Made by a program: the position numbers and the translations under genes. Under the pieces are notes generated by a model. It made no database searches and had not been told where the DNA came from. It saw only the letters and a list, made by a program, of their open reading frames with translations. Shown piece after piece: positions 33,136 to 41,364 of a stretch of DNA of 64,000 nucleotides (within the stretch, counting starts at the first letter, position 1; the number at the start of each line of letters is the position of its first letter). Origin of the DNA: Rothia nasimurium (GTDB taxonomy: Bacteria > Actinomycetota > Actinomycetes > Actinomycetales > Micrococcaceae). The DNA lies in contig NZ_CAKMSR010000008.1 in assembly GCF_928381705.1 (NCBI RefSeq), positions 62,001-126,000 of the forward strand. The letters are read 5' to 3'.

Positions 33136-33867
33136 CTAAAGAACAGAACAGCTCGTATCCTGGGTAGTTATTCCATTGATGTAACCGTGCAGGCGAGCAC
33201 ACAGGTTTTGCGCAAGTACTCCATTCCAAACAATACTAAATGAGTAGTTTGCCATCATATTGGCTCGTCTGGTAGCTACTATGTGGGAGATATGTGTACC
33301 TGAATTATTGAAAGAATATGTAGTACCGGGTAGGGAGGTGGACGCATAGTGGTTAAGTATTTCTGCGCTTACGACTTTGCCCCGATGCTCACACCATCTT
33401 CCTTCAACGGTAACAGTTCGAACTCTTTGGTTGAAGGCATTGTAGCCTCCGCTGGTTGCAGCACCGCTTCTGCAGTAGGGTAATGTGGCCGAGGGGGTGA
33501 AAGGGGCTCCTGCTGGTAATGGTTTTTCCCCTGCTGTGTAAGTCTCCCAGTGTGCTAGTGGTGAAAATTCAACAAATGTTTCTTTCTCGTGTGTAACAGT
33601 AGTATATTTATCCACGGCCATTCTCTCAGTGGCGGTGAGTTGGCTGTAAGATAAACTGGGATTAGGACTATTCGATAAATCCTCAATCAATTTTAGTGTT
33701 TCTGCAGTATTCGGGATGCTCTGATTGTCAATTGACTGTATTTCGCTAATCATGATTTCATTCGGAAACTCCGAACTTGCTTCCGCTGCTGTGGCGTCAC
33801 TTATAGTGAAGGTTGTTAATAATACTGCGGTAGTGGCAATAAGTTTAGAAACAAATTTAGTTTTCAC
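33136..33867 (-). CDS. Secreted protein of unknown function (cassette 1)
   Basis: 243 residues from GTG 33867, eight nt after AAGGAG. Clear Sec signal peptide: MKTKFVSKLIATTAVLLTTF, then TISDATA-AEA as cleavage site. The N-terminal half (30-110) is polar and low in aromatic residues, and the C-terminal half has four cysteines (YCRSG, WCEHRG, NLCARLHG, DTSCSVL) and a Gly/Asn/Thr/Arg mix suited to a compact extracellular domain. No family recognised. GC content is far below that of the core genome. Its upstream leader is the same as that of the protease/toxin cassette at 36614, so the two share regulation and probably type of function: secreted antagonism is the natural guess. Confidence 0.6.
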   Translation of the reverse strand: MKTKFVSKLIATTAVLLTTFTISDATAAEASSEFPNEIMISEIQSIDNQSIPNTAETLKLIEDLSNSPNPSLSYSQLTATERMAVDKYTTVTHEKETFVEFSPLAHWETYTAGEKPLPAGAPFTPSATLPYCRSGAATSGGYNAFNQRVRTVTVEGRWCEHRGKVVSAEILNHYASTSLPGTTYSFNNSGTHISHIVATRRANMMANYSFSIVWNGVLAQNLCARLHGYINGITTQDTSCSVL

Positions 33868-34065
33868 CTGAGGTACTCCTTGAGTGCTTGGTCAGCCGTC
33901 TTTGGCTGAGACTTGGGGATCAAGAGTGAGTTCTTGTGCTTCTGACTTTAATACCTTGGTTAAATCCAGTCAAGAAGTTATCTAAAAAAAGCCGATACGT
34001 TTTTCAAGAGTTTCCTCGGGGTGCCCCTAGCCTGGCGAATCTTGCTACCTGGATAGAAACGAAAA

Positions 34066-34120
34066 GCGGGGTTTCTTTCGAACTGCGGATAGAATCACCG
34101 CATGTCGAAAGAAACCCCGC
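34066..34120 (-). terminator. Duplicated ackA terminator
   Basis: Sixteen-bp perfect stem GCGGGGTTTCTTTCGA 34066-34081 with TCGAAAGAAACCCCGC 34105-34120. Loop contains a second small stem TGCGG/CCGCA. Same stem as at 36803, loop diverged. It now terminates the cassette 2 operon before cassette 1. Confidence 0.85.
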
Positions 34121-34145
34121 CCTATCAGCGGTGAGGCCCTAAAAT

Positions 34146-34301
34146 TTAGGCAACCAGAGCCTCGGTGGCCTCAGCGATAGCCTTTTCCTCGTTGGTGGGA
34201 ACGACCAGTACGGGGATGGCTGAGTCTTCGGTGGAGATGAGGCGGGGCTCATCGCCGCGTACCTTGTTGGCTTCGGCGTCCAGCTTGATGCCCAGGGCGC
34301 C
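34146..34301 (-). pseudogene. Truncated acetate kinase 3' end
   Basis: Encodes the last 51 residues of AckA plus stop, starting [14 protein letters not shown]; the protein sequence is identical to the end of the intact gene at 36882. At the DNA level there are four differences in about 156 bases and all four are silent. There is no start or catalytic region, so this is a fragment, created when the cassette inserted. Silent-only divergence argues that it was functional in another strain before arriving here. Confidence 0.9.
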
Positions 34302-34305
34302 AGGT

Positions 34306-34935
34306 CTATATAAACCCTTGTTCAGCTGCGACTTCCAGGTATTGGAGGAAGCCCACATCAGTAATGTCACCGGGTCTCATGTAGGGGCCTTCTTCGGGAT
34401 CTTGTGGGCGTTTGGTTGGGAAGCCTATCCAGCCTCTAAGGTAGCGATCTAAGCTATTGCCCATACCACGGGAGCCGTACATTTTATAATCAGTGATACG
34501 CCCATTTTCTGCCATGAGGATGAGCGAGACTCTGTGTCCCAAACTGTGTTGAGCTGAGATAATGCGGTATTCAAGAGGAATATTTGAGTTGCATTGATCG
34601 AAGAGTAACTGCATTTTCCATTCTGCAATTTCAGCTCTTTCTTCTGCGGTTTCGGTATATCCTCCGTCGAATATTTTATCTGTTTCGTAAGTATCTAGGG
34701 GCCAGGATATTGTGTTGAGCGTGATGGGGTGAGTGATGGTGTATAGGGAATCTACTGTGTCTGCTCGTATTTCTTCGTCATGGTGGTAGCCGTCTGGTTC
34801 CATATAGGCAAGGGGGAGTTGGTAGGCACCGTATTTTTCTTCAAGGAGAATGTAGATCTCTTCTTTGGTGGGTTGTTGGGGGTTAGCTTTGAGCCAACGG
34901 CTGAGCAGGTTTGTTTTTTCTTCTGCTGTTAGCAA
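34306..34935 (-). CDS. Unknown cytosolic protein, possible immunity protein of cassette 2
   Basis: 209 residues, no signal peptide and no transmembrane segment. Polar, acidic N-terminal half ([38 protein letters not shown]) and a short C-terminal stretch with [17 protein letters not shown]. No family recognised. The start overlaps the end of the toxin-like gene by seven bases, so it is translated with it. Third gene of an overlapping three-gene unit, in the position where immunity proteins usually follow toxins. Its final codons abut the ackA fragment junction. The immunity role is inference from position only. Confidence 0.55.
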   Translation of the reverse strand: MLTAEEKTNLLSRWLKANPQQPTKEEIYILLEEKYGAYQLPLAYMEPDGYHHDEEIRADTVDSLYTITHPITLNTISWPLDTYETDKIFDGGYTETAEERAEIAEWKMQLLFDQCNSNIPLEYRIISAQHSLGHRVSLILMAENGRITDYKMYGSRGMGNSLDRYLRGWIGFPTKRPQDPEEGPYMRPGDITDVGFLQYLEVAAEQGFI

Positions 34936-35810
34936 GGTGTTCCTCCTCGTGCAGCGGTTCCGTAGAACATGTGGGAGCCCGGTGACCTGTGAGCAGGATG
35001 GTAGTGGCAGTATTTTCCAGTGCCATTTCTATCACGCTCTGGGCCGATAGCGTCTTGATATCGTACACTGTACGCAACTCTGCCAGCGCCTGCCTTCGTA
35101 GTTGACCATACGTTTTTTCCGGCTCTTGCCCATGAGATTGATTCATTAAATGTCATTCCGTCGCCAATCCAAAGGCCGCCATTATGGAGGGTAGCTTTGT
35201 AATGTGCGGGAGGGTTTTTCTTTCTGCGTATGGCCTCTTGAATTTTGGGTATAGCTTTCTCTGCTGCTATATAGGTGACCCCAACAACCACAATAACTGC
35301 GCTAGCTACAAATAGAGCTTTTAATGCAGCTCCGAGTGAAGGTACGAGAACTAGGGCTAGTGGTATCGCGTCGTAGGTGGCGTAGTCTGACCGGGACTCA
35401 TATGATTCACCAGTTATTGGGTCGTATAGCGTGAACCAAATAAGTTCTTCATTGAGTTGATGAATTTCGAGAAGATACTCTGAATTATCAATATTTTCAT
35501 TATCGCTCTGAATTGATACCTCATGAACTCCTGACGAAACATCAATATCGATTTCCTGAGTTAATTCGCTGCTGTCAGATAATTCGAAGCTTGTTTCTAG
35601 CGATATTTTATTTTCGCTAATGTTTATTGATTCGAGTTGTTGCGAGCTTTTTCTTAGTTCCTCATCTATCTCCACTTCAATTTCCACTTCTTTTGTGGGT
35701 GTAATATAGAACGGAGAGTGCTGGTTGCTTGTGGCAAGTGATGGCTGAAGACCGCTTAGGGTAATAGTAAGAATCAAAGTCATTACTGTTATTATACGTT
35801 TTTTATTCAT
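34929..35810 (-). CDS. Secreted toxin-like protein (SAR2788-like architecture)
   Basis: 293 residues. N-terminal signal peptide (1-26: MNKKRIITVM, then a hydrophobic run ending SLATS), an acidic beta-rich region (35-140: EVEIEVEIDEELRKSS), a hydrophobic helix LALVLVPSLGAALKALFVAS-like (about 150-180), and a C-terminal domain from about 203 rich in His, Tyr and Arg. It ends KYCHYHPAHR (266-275) and HMFYG (280-284). This tail resembles the His-rich ends of secreted putative toxins such as the staphylococcal SAR2788 group. The match is from memory and not searched. Start ATGA overlaps the protease stop. Confidence 0.55.
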   Translation of the reverse strand: MNKKRIITVMTLILTITLSGLQPSLATSNQHSPFYITPTKEVEIEVEIDEELRKSSQQLESINISENKISLETSFELSDSSELTQEIDIDVSSGVHEVSIQSDNENIDNSEYLLEIHQLNEELIWFTLYDPITGESYESRSDYATYDAIPLALVLVPSLGAALKALFVASAVIVVVGVTYIAAEKAIPKIQEAIRRKKNPPAHYKATLHNGGLWIGDGMTFNESISWARAGKNVWSTTKAGAGRVAYSVRYQDAIGPERDRNGTGKYCHYHPAHRSPGSHMFYGTAARGGTPC

Positions 35811-36595
35811 TGTTTTTCCTCTCGATATCTTGAATCGTTAAGCAGGGATGTGATATCTTTCTTATGTAGATAGCTCTCTGCTAGAAAAATACCTGCATTT
35901 GCGACAGCAATCGATGTTCCAGTTGCTAGACCTGTTTCATTCTGTGCATTTACATATTTAACTTGTGTTCCCGGGAAAAATATATCAATCTGACCGTTTG
36001 AGTTGTATATCGCAGGTTTCCCTTTTTCATCGAGTGCACCAACTGACCAGACCCCTTCTAGCGCAGCGGGATACCCTATTGGACCTCCAATATTATTCCC
36101 TGCGCTAGCAAGTATTGTCGCCCCAGAATCTAGCAAACATTTGGTCACCCTTTCCAGGTCTTTACTTGAATTACTCATTGACATGGGTAGGAGAATTATA
36201 TCTGGGTCGGTTAAGCAGGCTGCCTCAAGTGCTCTAATTAATTCCTTTTCACTAATTTTTTCATTTCCGACTGTTCCTATATGTTTAATCGATACATTGG
36301 GAGGTAAATCTCCGCAGGTTGATGAATCTAGCTTGAATAGTATAGAGAGCGTCTTTTCTGAGTGAAGTTCGGGAGTATTGGTTGAGTCAAGCGTTTGAAT
36401 ATCTGATGTTGGATATGTTGAGCTTAGGCATTTATATAAAACACTTTCGCGGGCGTAAGAGTCTACTAGAATAATATCCAGCCTGCTATCCGTGCTATCA
36501 TTTTGCGTCTCTGCGAAGGGGGTAGACAATGTTATTAGCACCCCAGATAATATGAGTATAAATAATAGAGTGAGATTTTTTATTAATCTATCCAT
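35807..36595 (-). CDS. Subtilisin-like (S8) serine protease, compact
   Basis: 262 residues, short for the family. A single N-terminal hydrophobic segment (8-24) acts as signal or anchor. Catalytic-site candidates in order: Asp45 in LVDSYARE, His78 in LHSEKTL, the oxyanion Asn167 in ASAGNN, and Ser228 in GTSIAVANAG; MSMSNSS near 138 matches the strand of NMS-type motifs. So the triad is likely complete, though the Asp and His motifs are poor. In type VII and lantibiotic systems such proteases mature secreted partners; here it heads an operon with a toxin-like protein. Confidence 0.75.
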   Translation of the reverse strand: MDRLIKNLTLLFILILSGVLITLSTPFAETQNDSTDSRLDIILVDSYARESVLYKCLSSTYPTSDIQTLDSTNTPELHSEKTLSILFKLDSSTCGDLPPNVSIKHIGTVGNEKISEKELIRALEAACLTDPDIILLPMSMSNSSKDLERVTKCLLDSGATILASAGNNIGGPIGYPAALEGVWSVGALDEKGKPAIYNSNGQIDIFFPGTQVKYVNAQNETGLATGTSIAVANAGIFLAESYLHKKDITSLLNDSRYREEKQ

Positions 36596-36613
36596 TTAAT
36601 GCCTCATACTTCT

Positions 36614-37037
36614 TCCTTGAGTGCTTGGTCAGCCGTCTTTGGCTGAGGCTTGGGGTTCAAGAGTGAGTTCTTGTGCTTCTGACTTTAATACCTTGGTGAG
36701 GGTTTAGCCAAGAAGTTATCTGAAAAAAGTTGATAGATTTTTCAAGGTTTCCTTCGGAGTGCTCCTAGCCCGGTGGGTCTTGCTGTCTAGCTAGAAACGA
36801 AAAGCGGGGTTTCTTTCGAAACACAGTAAAGAACCGTAGCTCGAAAGAAACCCCGCTCTATCAGCGGTGAGGCCCTAAACCTTAGGCAACCAGGGCCTCG
36901 GTAGCCTCAGCAATAGCCTTTTCCTCGTTGGTGGGAACGACCAGTACGGGGATGGCTGAGTCTTCGGTGGAGATGAGGCGGGGCTCGTCGCCGCGTACCT
37001 TGTTGGCTTCGGCGTCCAGCTTGATGCCCAGGGCGCC
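36614..37037. repeat. 424-bp direct repeat, copy 2 (within the intact ackA locus)
   Basis: Matches 33877-34301 and comprises the native ackA 3' end, its terminator, a spacer and the leader with hairpin CAGCC/GGCTG (36630-36645). It precedes the cassette 2 protease gene by 18 bp. Homology between the copies is near-complete in the leader and terminator stem, about 97 percent in the ackA part, and poor in the spacer. Confidence 0.9.
36803..36857 (-). terminator. ackA terminator
   Basis: 17-bp perfect stem AGCGGGGTTTCTTTCGA 36803-36819 with TCGAAAGAAACCCCGCT 36841-36857, 21-nt loop, 24 bp past the ackA stop. Confidence 0.9.
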
Positions 37038-38021
37038 CAGGCGCTCAACAGCCAGCTCACGGAACTGGTGGGAGTTCTCACCGATACCTGCGGTGAAGAC
37101 CAGGGCCTTAGCGCCACCAACAGCCACATGGTAGGCGCCAATGTACTTAGCCAGGCGGTAGGAGGTCATGTCCAGGGCCAGCTTGGCGCGTTCGTCCCCA
37201 GCTTCCATAGCCTCAACCACAGCGCGCATGTCGTTGTTGCCAGCGATAGCGAGCAGGCCGGATTCCTTGTTCAGCAGGGAGTCCATCTTGGCGGGGGTCA
37301 TTTCGGGGTCGCGCATCATGATGGAGGTCAGCACGGAGGGGTCGATGTCGCCGGAGCGGGTACCCATGACTAGGCCAGCCAGGGGGGTGTAGCCCATGGA
37401 GGTGTCCAGGCACTGACCGCCCTCAACGGCGGTGACGGACGCGCCGTTACCCAGGTGGGCAATCACGCCGTTGAACTCGGAGCGGTCCAGGCCCAGGAAG
37501 TCAGCGGCAATGCCGGTGACGTAGTCGTGGCTGGTGCCGTGGAAGCCGTAGCGGCGCACGCCGTACTTCTCCACCAGTTCTTCGGGCACAGCGTAGCGGT
37601 AGACGTGCTCGGGCATGGTGCCGTGGAAGGCGGTGTCGAATACGGCAACCATGGGGACGCCGGGGTAGGTTTCCTGGGCAGCCTTCAGACCCAGCACGTG
37701 GGCAGGGTTGTGCAGGGGAGCCAGAGGGGAGAGCTCATCAATCTTGGCGATGACCTCGTCGGTGACCAGCACGGGCTCTGAGAAGACGTCGCCGCCCTGA
37801 ACGATACGGTGGCCGATAGCGTCGATGGTCTTACCGTGCAGGGGCTCAACCAGGGCCTTAGCCATGATGTCGAGAGCTTCGGTGTGGGTGGGAATCTCAG
37901 CTGAGCCGATGTTCTCTACCAGGCCCTTAGCGATGACCTGGTTTTCTTCACCGGTAGCGGCGGTGTCACGCACCTGGTACTTCACAGATGAGGAACCGCA
38001 GTTAATAACGAGTACGAGCAT
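36882..38021 (-). CDS. ackA: Acetate kinase
   Basis: 379 residues, full-length. The first residues MLVLVINCGSSSVKYQ are the phosphate-binding signature, followed by AVFDTAFHGTMPEH (about 124-137), RYGFHGTSHDYV (156-167) and the GDIDPSVLTSIM region near 226. Interconverts acetate and acetyl phosphate with ATP. AAAGGA precedes ATG 38021. Lies behind pta, as usual, but separated from it by 210 bp with repeat copy C. Its 3' end is the target of the duplication at 33877. Confidence 0.97.
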   Translation of the reverse strand: MLVLVINCGSSSVKYQVRDTAATGEENQVIAKGLVENIGSAEIPTHTEALDIMAKALVEPLHGKTIDAIGHRIVQGGDVFSEPVLVTDEVIAKIDELSPLAPLHNPAHVLGLKAAQETYPGVPMVAVFDTAFHGTMPEHVYRYAVPEELVEKYGVRRYGFHGTSHDYVTGIAADFLGLDRSEFNGVIAHLGNGASVTAVEGGQCLDTSMGYTPLAGLVMGTRSGDIDPSVLTSIMMRDPEMTPAKMDSLLNKESGLLAIAGNNDMRAVVEAMEAGDERAKLALDMTSYRLAKYIGAYHVAVGGAKALVFTAGIGENSHQFRELAVERLGALGIKLDAEANKVRGDEPRLISTEDSAIPVLVVPTNEEKAIAEATEALVA

Positions 38022-38101
38022 GAAAGTGTTTTCCTTTAGTTGCTTACTTGAGTTCGATGTAATGAGGAGGCGCGCGGATGCCTGTGCCTAGGACGCAGGT
38101 G

Positions 38102-38191
38102 GACTCCCCGAAAGGCGACTGGCTGGGTCTGGCATGAATCGAGCGAGCCCTCCAGGGCGAGCTCGAGAAGGTTAGTCGCCGCAGGGGAGTC
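38102..38191 (+). repeat. Double-stem repeat, copy C
   Basis: Outer stem GACTCCCC 38102-38109 with GGGGAGTC 38184-38191 (extends outward through GCAG/CTGC with mismatches), spacer GAAA/GCA, inner stem GGCGACT with AGTCGCC, conserved loop GGCTGGGTCTGGCATGAATC, hairpin GCCCT-CC-AGGGC inside CGAGC/GCTCG, then GAGAAGGTT. It lies between pta and ackA. Confidence 0.8.
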
Positions 38192-38231
38192 TGCTGCGGC
38201 CGTTATGCCAACCCAACCCCGTACGTCCTAC

Positions 38232-40343
38232 TTACAGGGTCTGTGCCTGGATCGCGGTGATAGCTACGGTGTTGATGATGTCATCGACGGTAGCGCCGCG
38301 GGAGAGGTCGTTGACGGGCTTGCGGAGGCCCTGCAGGACGGGGCCGACGGCTACTGCGCCGGAGGTCTGCTGCACAGCCTTGTAGGTGTTGTTGCCGGTG
38401 TTCAGGTCGGGGAAGATGAACACGGTTGCCTGGCCTGCGACCTCTGAGCCGGGGAGCTTGGAGGAGGCGATGGACATGTTGGATGCCGCGTCGAACTGGA
38501 TGGGGCCCTCAAAAGCGAAGTCGGGGTTGGACTCGCGCAGCTTCTCGGTGGCTTCGACGACGAGTTCGACGTCGGTGCCGGAGCCGGAGGTACCGGTGGA
38601 GTAGGAGAGCATGGCGACCTTGGGGTCAACACCGAACTGGCGGGCAGTCTCGGCGGAGGCCTTGGCGATGTCGGCCAGGTGCTCTGCATTGGGGTTGGGG
38701 TTCACGGCGCAGTCGCCGAAGACGAGCACGCGGTCTTCCATGAGCATGAGGAAGACAGATGAGACGACCTTAACACCTTCGCGGGTCTTGATGAATTCCA
38801 GGGAGGGGCGGATGGTGTTGGCGGTGGTGTTCACAGCGCCGGAGACCATGCCGTCGACGATGCCCTTGTGCACCAGCATGGTACCGAAGTAGGAGGGGTC
38901 CATCATGCGGTTCTGGGCGCCTTCGAGGGTCATGCCCTTGTGGGCGCGCAGTTCGGCGTAGGTTTTGGCGAAGTCCTCGGTGTAGGTGTTGTTGTCGAGG
39001 TCGATGATGGTGACGCCGCGCTTGCCGTCACCTGCGATGGGCAGGTCGATGGATTCTCGCTGGCAGATTTCTGTGATTTTTTCGGGGTTGCCGATGAGGG
39101 TGAGGTCGCAGAAGTCGCGGCGGACGATGATGGAGGCTGCGCGCAGGATACGGGGGTCGTAGCCTTCGGGTAGGACGATGGAGCGGCGGTCGCTGCGGGC
39201 CTTTTCGATGAGGTTGTGCAGGAAGCGCAGGGGGGTCATGGTGGCGGGGCGTTCGAGTTCGAGGCGCTCGAAGAGTTCCTTTTCGTCGACGTTGCGGAAC
39301 CATTCGCCCAGGGCGGTTGCGATCTTGCGGGGCTGGCCGAGGGCCAGCTGGCCGCGCACCATGGAGACAGCGCGGCCGGCCTTGAAGGTGTCGAGCTGGG
39401 TGGAGAAGACGGGGAAGGGGGCCTTTTCGACCAGCTGGCCGATGGCGGTGTCGCCCTTGAGTTCTGCGGCCAGGCCGCCGGTCAGCAGCATGCCGGAGGG
39501 GGCGGGGAAGCTGGGGGAGAGGGCGGAGGCGAGGGTTGCGACCATGATGTCGGAGCGGTCGCCGGGGACGATGACGAAGTCACCGTCGGTGAACTGGGAG
39601 AGGAAGTTGGAGACGGTCATGGCCGCGATCTTGATGTCGTGGATGTCGCGGTCCAGAAAGTCCTGGCTCATACCCTCGTGGTTGAGGCCGAGGTTGTAGA
39701 CGACTTCGGCGACGGTGGGCAGGGAGATTTCGGGCAGTTCGGGCAGGACGTAGACGGGGCGGTTGGAGGGGCCGCGCTTGACGTTCTTGAGGATTTCTTC
39801 GCGCAGTTCGGGGCGGGCGCGGTTGACCATGACAGCCAGGACGTCTACCTTGGCGCCGTGGAGTTCGGTGCGGGCGACGTCAACGGCGTTGACGACGTCG
39901 GAGACGGTGGATTCCTGGGCGCCGACGACGGCAATGACGGGGGTGCCGAGGTCCTTGGCGAACTGGGCGTTGAGGTCAAATTCTACGGTTGCAGCGTTGT
40001 GGGAGAGCAGGTCGGTGCCGTCGACGATGATGGCGTCGCAGTGCTTGGCCATATCGGAGTAGACGGAGACGGCGATGGAGGACATTTCTTCGTGGTCGCC
40101 GGAGGCCAGCAGTTCGCGGCAGCGTTCGAGGGAGACACCGCCGCGGGCCTGGGCGTCGCTGAGGTTGTACTTGGTGCGGAGCAGACGGATGAGGGGGTCT
40201 TGTGACTCGATTTCGCCGCTGAAGACGGGGCGGAAGAAGCCCACGCGGTCGGTTTCTTTGAGCAGGGAGTCGAGCAGGCCGATGGCGATGAGGGACTTGC
40301 CGGAGCCCTGGTTCATCGCGGAAATGTACATGCCGTTGGTCAT
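38232..40343 (-). CDS. pta: Phosphate acetyltransferase (long form)
   Basis: 703 residues. N-terminal P-loop-like domain (ISAMNQGSGKSLIAIG near 6-21), a middle DRTGG-type regulatory domain (about 210-330), and the C-terminal catalytic domain (about 375-700) with ILPEGYDPRILRAASI near 390, FVS/SVFLMLMEDRVLVFGDCAVNPNP near 545 (split), and SYSTGTSGSGTD near 595. It converts acetyl-CoA and phosphate to acetyl phosphate. The long, three-domain form occurs in many bacteria including actinobacteria. Runs towards ackA in the same direction. Confidence 0.95.
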   Translation of the reverse strand: MTNGMYISAMNQGSGKSLIAIGLLDSLLKETDRVGFFRPVFSGEIESQDPLIRLLRTKYNLSDAQARGGVSLERCRELLASGDHEEMSSIAVSVYSDMAKHCDAIIVDGTDLLSHNAATVEFDLNAQFAKDLGTPVIAVVGAQESTVSDVVNAVDVARTELHGAKVDVLAVMVNRARPELREEILKNVKRGPSNRPVYVLPELPEISLPTVAEVVYNLGLNHEGMSQDFLDRDIHDIKIAAMTVSNFLSQFTDGDFVIVPGDRSDIMVATLASALSPSFPAPSGMLLTGGLAAELKGDTAIGQLVEKAPFPVFSTQLDTFKAGRAVSMVRGQLALGQPRKIATALGEWFRNVDEKELFERLELERPATMTPLRFLHNLIEKARSDRRSIVLPEGYDPRILRAASIIVRRDFCDLTLIGNPEKITEICQRESIDLPIAGDGKRGVTIIDLDNNTYTEDFAKTYAELRAHKGMTLEGAQNRMMDPSYFGTMLVHKGIVDGMVSGAVNTTANTIRPSLEFIKTREGVKVVSSVFLMLMEDRVLVFGDCAVNPNPNAEHLADIAKASAETARQFGVDPKVAMLSYSTGTSGSGTDVELVVEATEKLRESNPDFAFEGPIQFDAASNMSIASSKLPGSEVAGQATVFIFPDLNTGNNTYKAVQQTSGAVAVGPVLQGLRKPVNDLSRGATVDDIINTVAITAIQAQTL

Positions 40344-40568
40344 CTGGGTCTACATCCTTGTGGCTGTGTTTTCGTGGGTTACGGCGGCTGTGGAGCTACC
40401 GTATGTTTACTTCTGAGTTTATTCCTTTGTGTGGACTTTAGGGGCGGAGCGGCGTGCGTTTGTGTGGTATCTCATGAGGGGCGGACGCTTGTTGACAGTC
40501 TGTGCCCGCACGGGGTGCAGGCGGGTGGTTAGGCTGGGTACAGAACTATCGTCTGAGAGAAGAGTCTT

Positions 40569-41240
40569 ATGTCTGTGAAACTTACCCGCCGAGCCCTTGT
40601 GAGCACCCTCCCTCTGCTGGGCTTGGTGGCCTGTGGCGGTTCTACCGAGACCACCGCCGGCGCTTCTGCCGACGCGAGCGGTGAAGCTGCGGCGGGCGTC
40701 CGCACCGATGCTGGCTACCAGCTCAATGCAGTGACGGACGGGGCCCCCACGGTCACCCTCTACACCGATCTGCAGTGCCCCTACTGCGCCAAGGCCGACC
40801 CCAAGTACCGTGAAGCCGCTGCCGAACTGGAGGGCACCATGAACGTGACGGTACGCCATTTCCCGCTGCCCATGCACGTCAATGCCGTCCCTGCGGCCCA
40901 GGCAGTGCAGGCTGCTGAGGCTCAGGGGGCTTACGTGGCTATGGCTGATCACCTCTACACCCACCAGGCCGACTGGAAGGAAATCACCGACACCGCCCAG
41001 TTCGTCACCCTCATGGGTGACTACGCCGAAGAGCTGGGCCTGGACCGCGCCCGTTTCGAGTCTGACCTGGCAAGCGAAGAGGCCTTGGCCCTGATTGAGC
41101 AGGAGTACCAGGACGGCGTCGCCGCAGGTGTGAAGGGCACCCCGAGCTTCGTGGTGGAGGGCACCAAACTTGAGAACGTCGACTCCGCAACCAGCACCGC
41201 CGACATGGTGGCGGCCTTCAAGCAGGCGGCCGGGCTCTAA
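40569..41240 (+). CDS. DsbA-family thioredoxin-like lipoprotein
   Basis: 223 residues. Twin-arginine start TRRALVS (6-12), hydrophobic core and lipobox LVAC with Cys22, so it is exported and lipid-anchored. A Ser/Ala/Gly/Asp linker follows (23-45). The thioredoxin fold carries the redox motif CPYC at 70-73 and the cis-Pro segment GTPSFVVEG near 190. Actinobacterial DsbA-like proteins of this type make or repair disulfides in exported proteins. Single gene; the hairpin at 41258 follows. Confidence 0.85.
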   Translation: MSVKLTRRALVSTLPLLGLVACGGSTETTAGASADASGEAAAGVRTDAGYQLNAVTDGAPTVTLYTDLQCPYCAKADPKYREAAAELEGTMNVTVRHFPLPMHVNAVPAAQAVQAAEAQGAYVAMADHLYTHQADWKEITDTAQFVTLMGDYAEELGLDRARFESDLASEEALALIEQEYQDGVAAGVKGTPSFVVEGTKLENVDSATSTADMVAAFKQAAGL

Positions 41241-41257
41241 GAAGTCGTGTAGGTAGC

Positions 41258-41304
41258 CGAAACCTTCATGTGCGTGTTCTTTGAACGCGCAGATGAAGGT
41301 TTCG
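41258..41304 (+). terminator. Terminator after the DsbA-like gene
   Basis: Twelve-bp perfect stem CGAAACCTTCAT 41258-41269 with ATGAAGGTTTCG 41293-41304, with outer GTAGCC/GATTAC partial pairing; loop contains GTGCG/CGCGC. T-rich end. A similar but imperfect element lies at 25871-25937. Confidence 0.7.
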
Positions 41305-41364
41305 ATTACATTCGCCGGGGCGGACGCCTGGTCACCGCCCGCTGCGCCCTCTAGAGTTGAAGGT

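Larger units (their letters stand above)
33877..34301. repeat. 425-bp direct repeat, copy 1 (leader, ackA terminator, ackA 3' fragment)
   Basis: Matches 36614-37037. On the minus strand it contains the last 156 bases of ackA, the ackA terminator hairpin, a diverged spacer, and a leader of about 85 bp conserved nearly base for base. The leader ends with a small hairpin (CAGCC-loop-GGCTG, 33893-33908) just before AAGGAG. The homology stops abruptly after GGGCGCC (34295-34301), next to the stop of the foreign gene at 34306. The repeat flanks cassette 2 on its downstream side. Confidence 0.9.

Noticed and set aside
39216..40205. 329-residue plus-strand frame inside pta
   Set aside because: Gly/Val/Asp-rich shadow of pta; antisense without recognisable domain.
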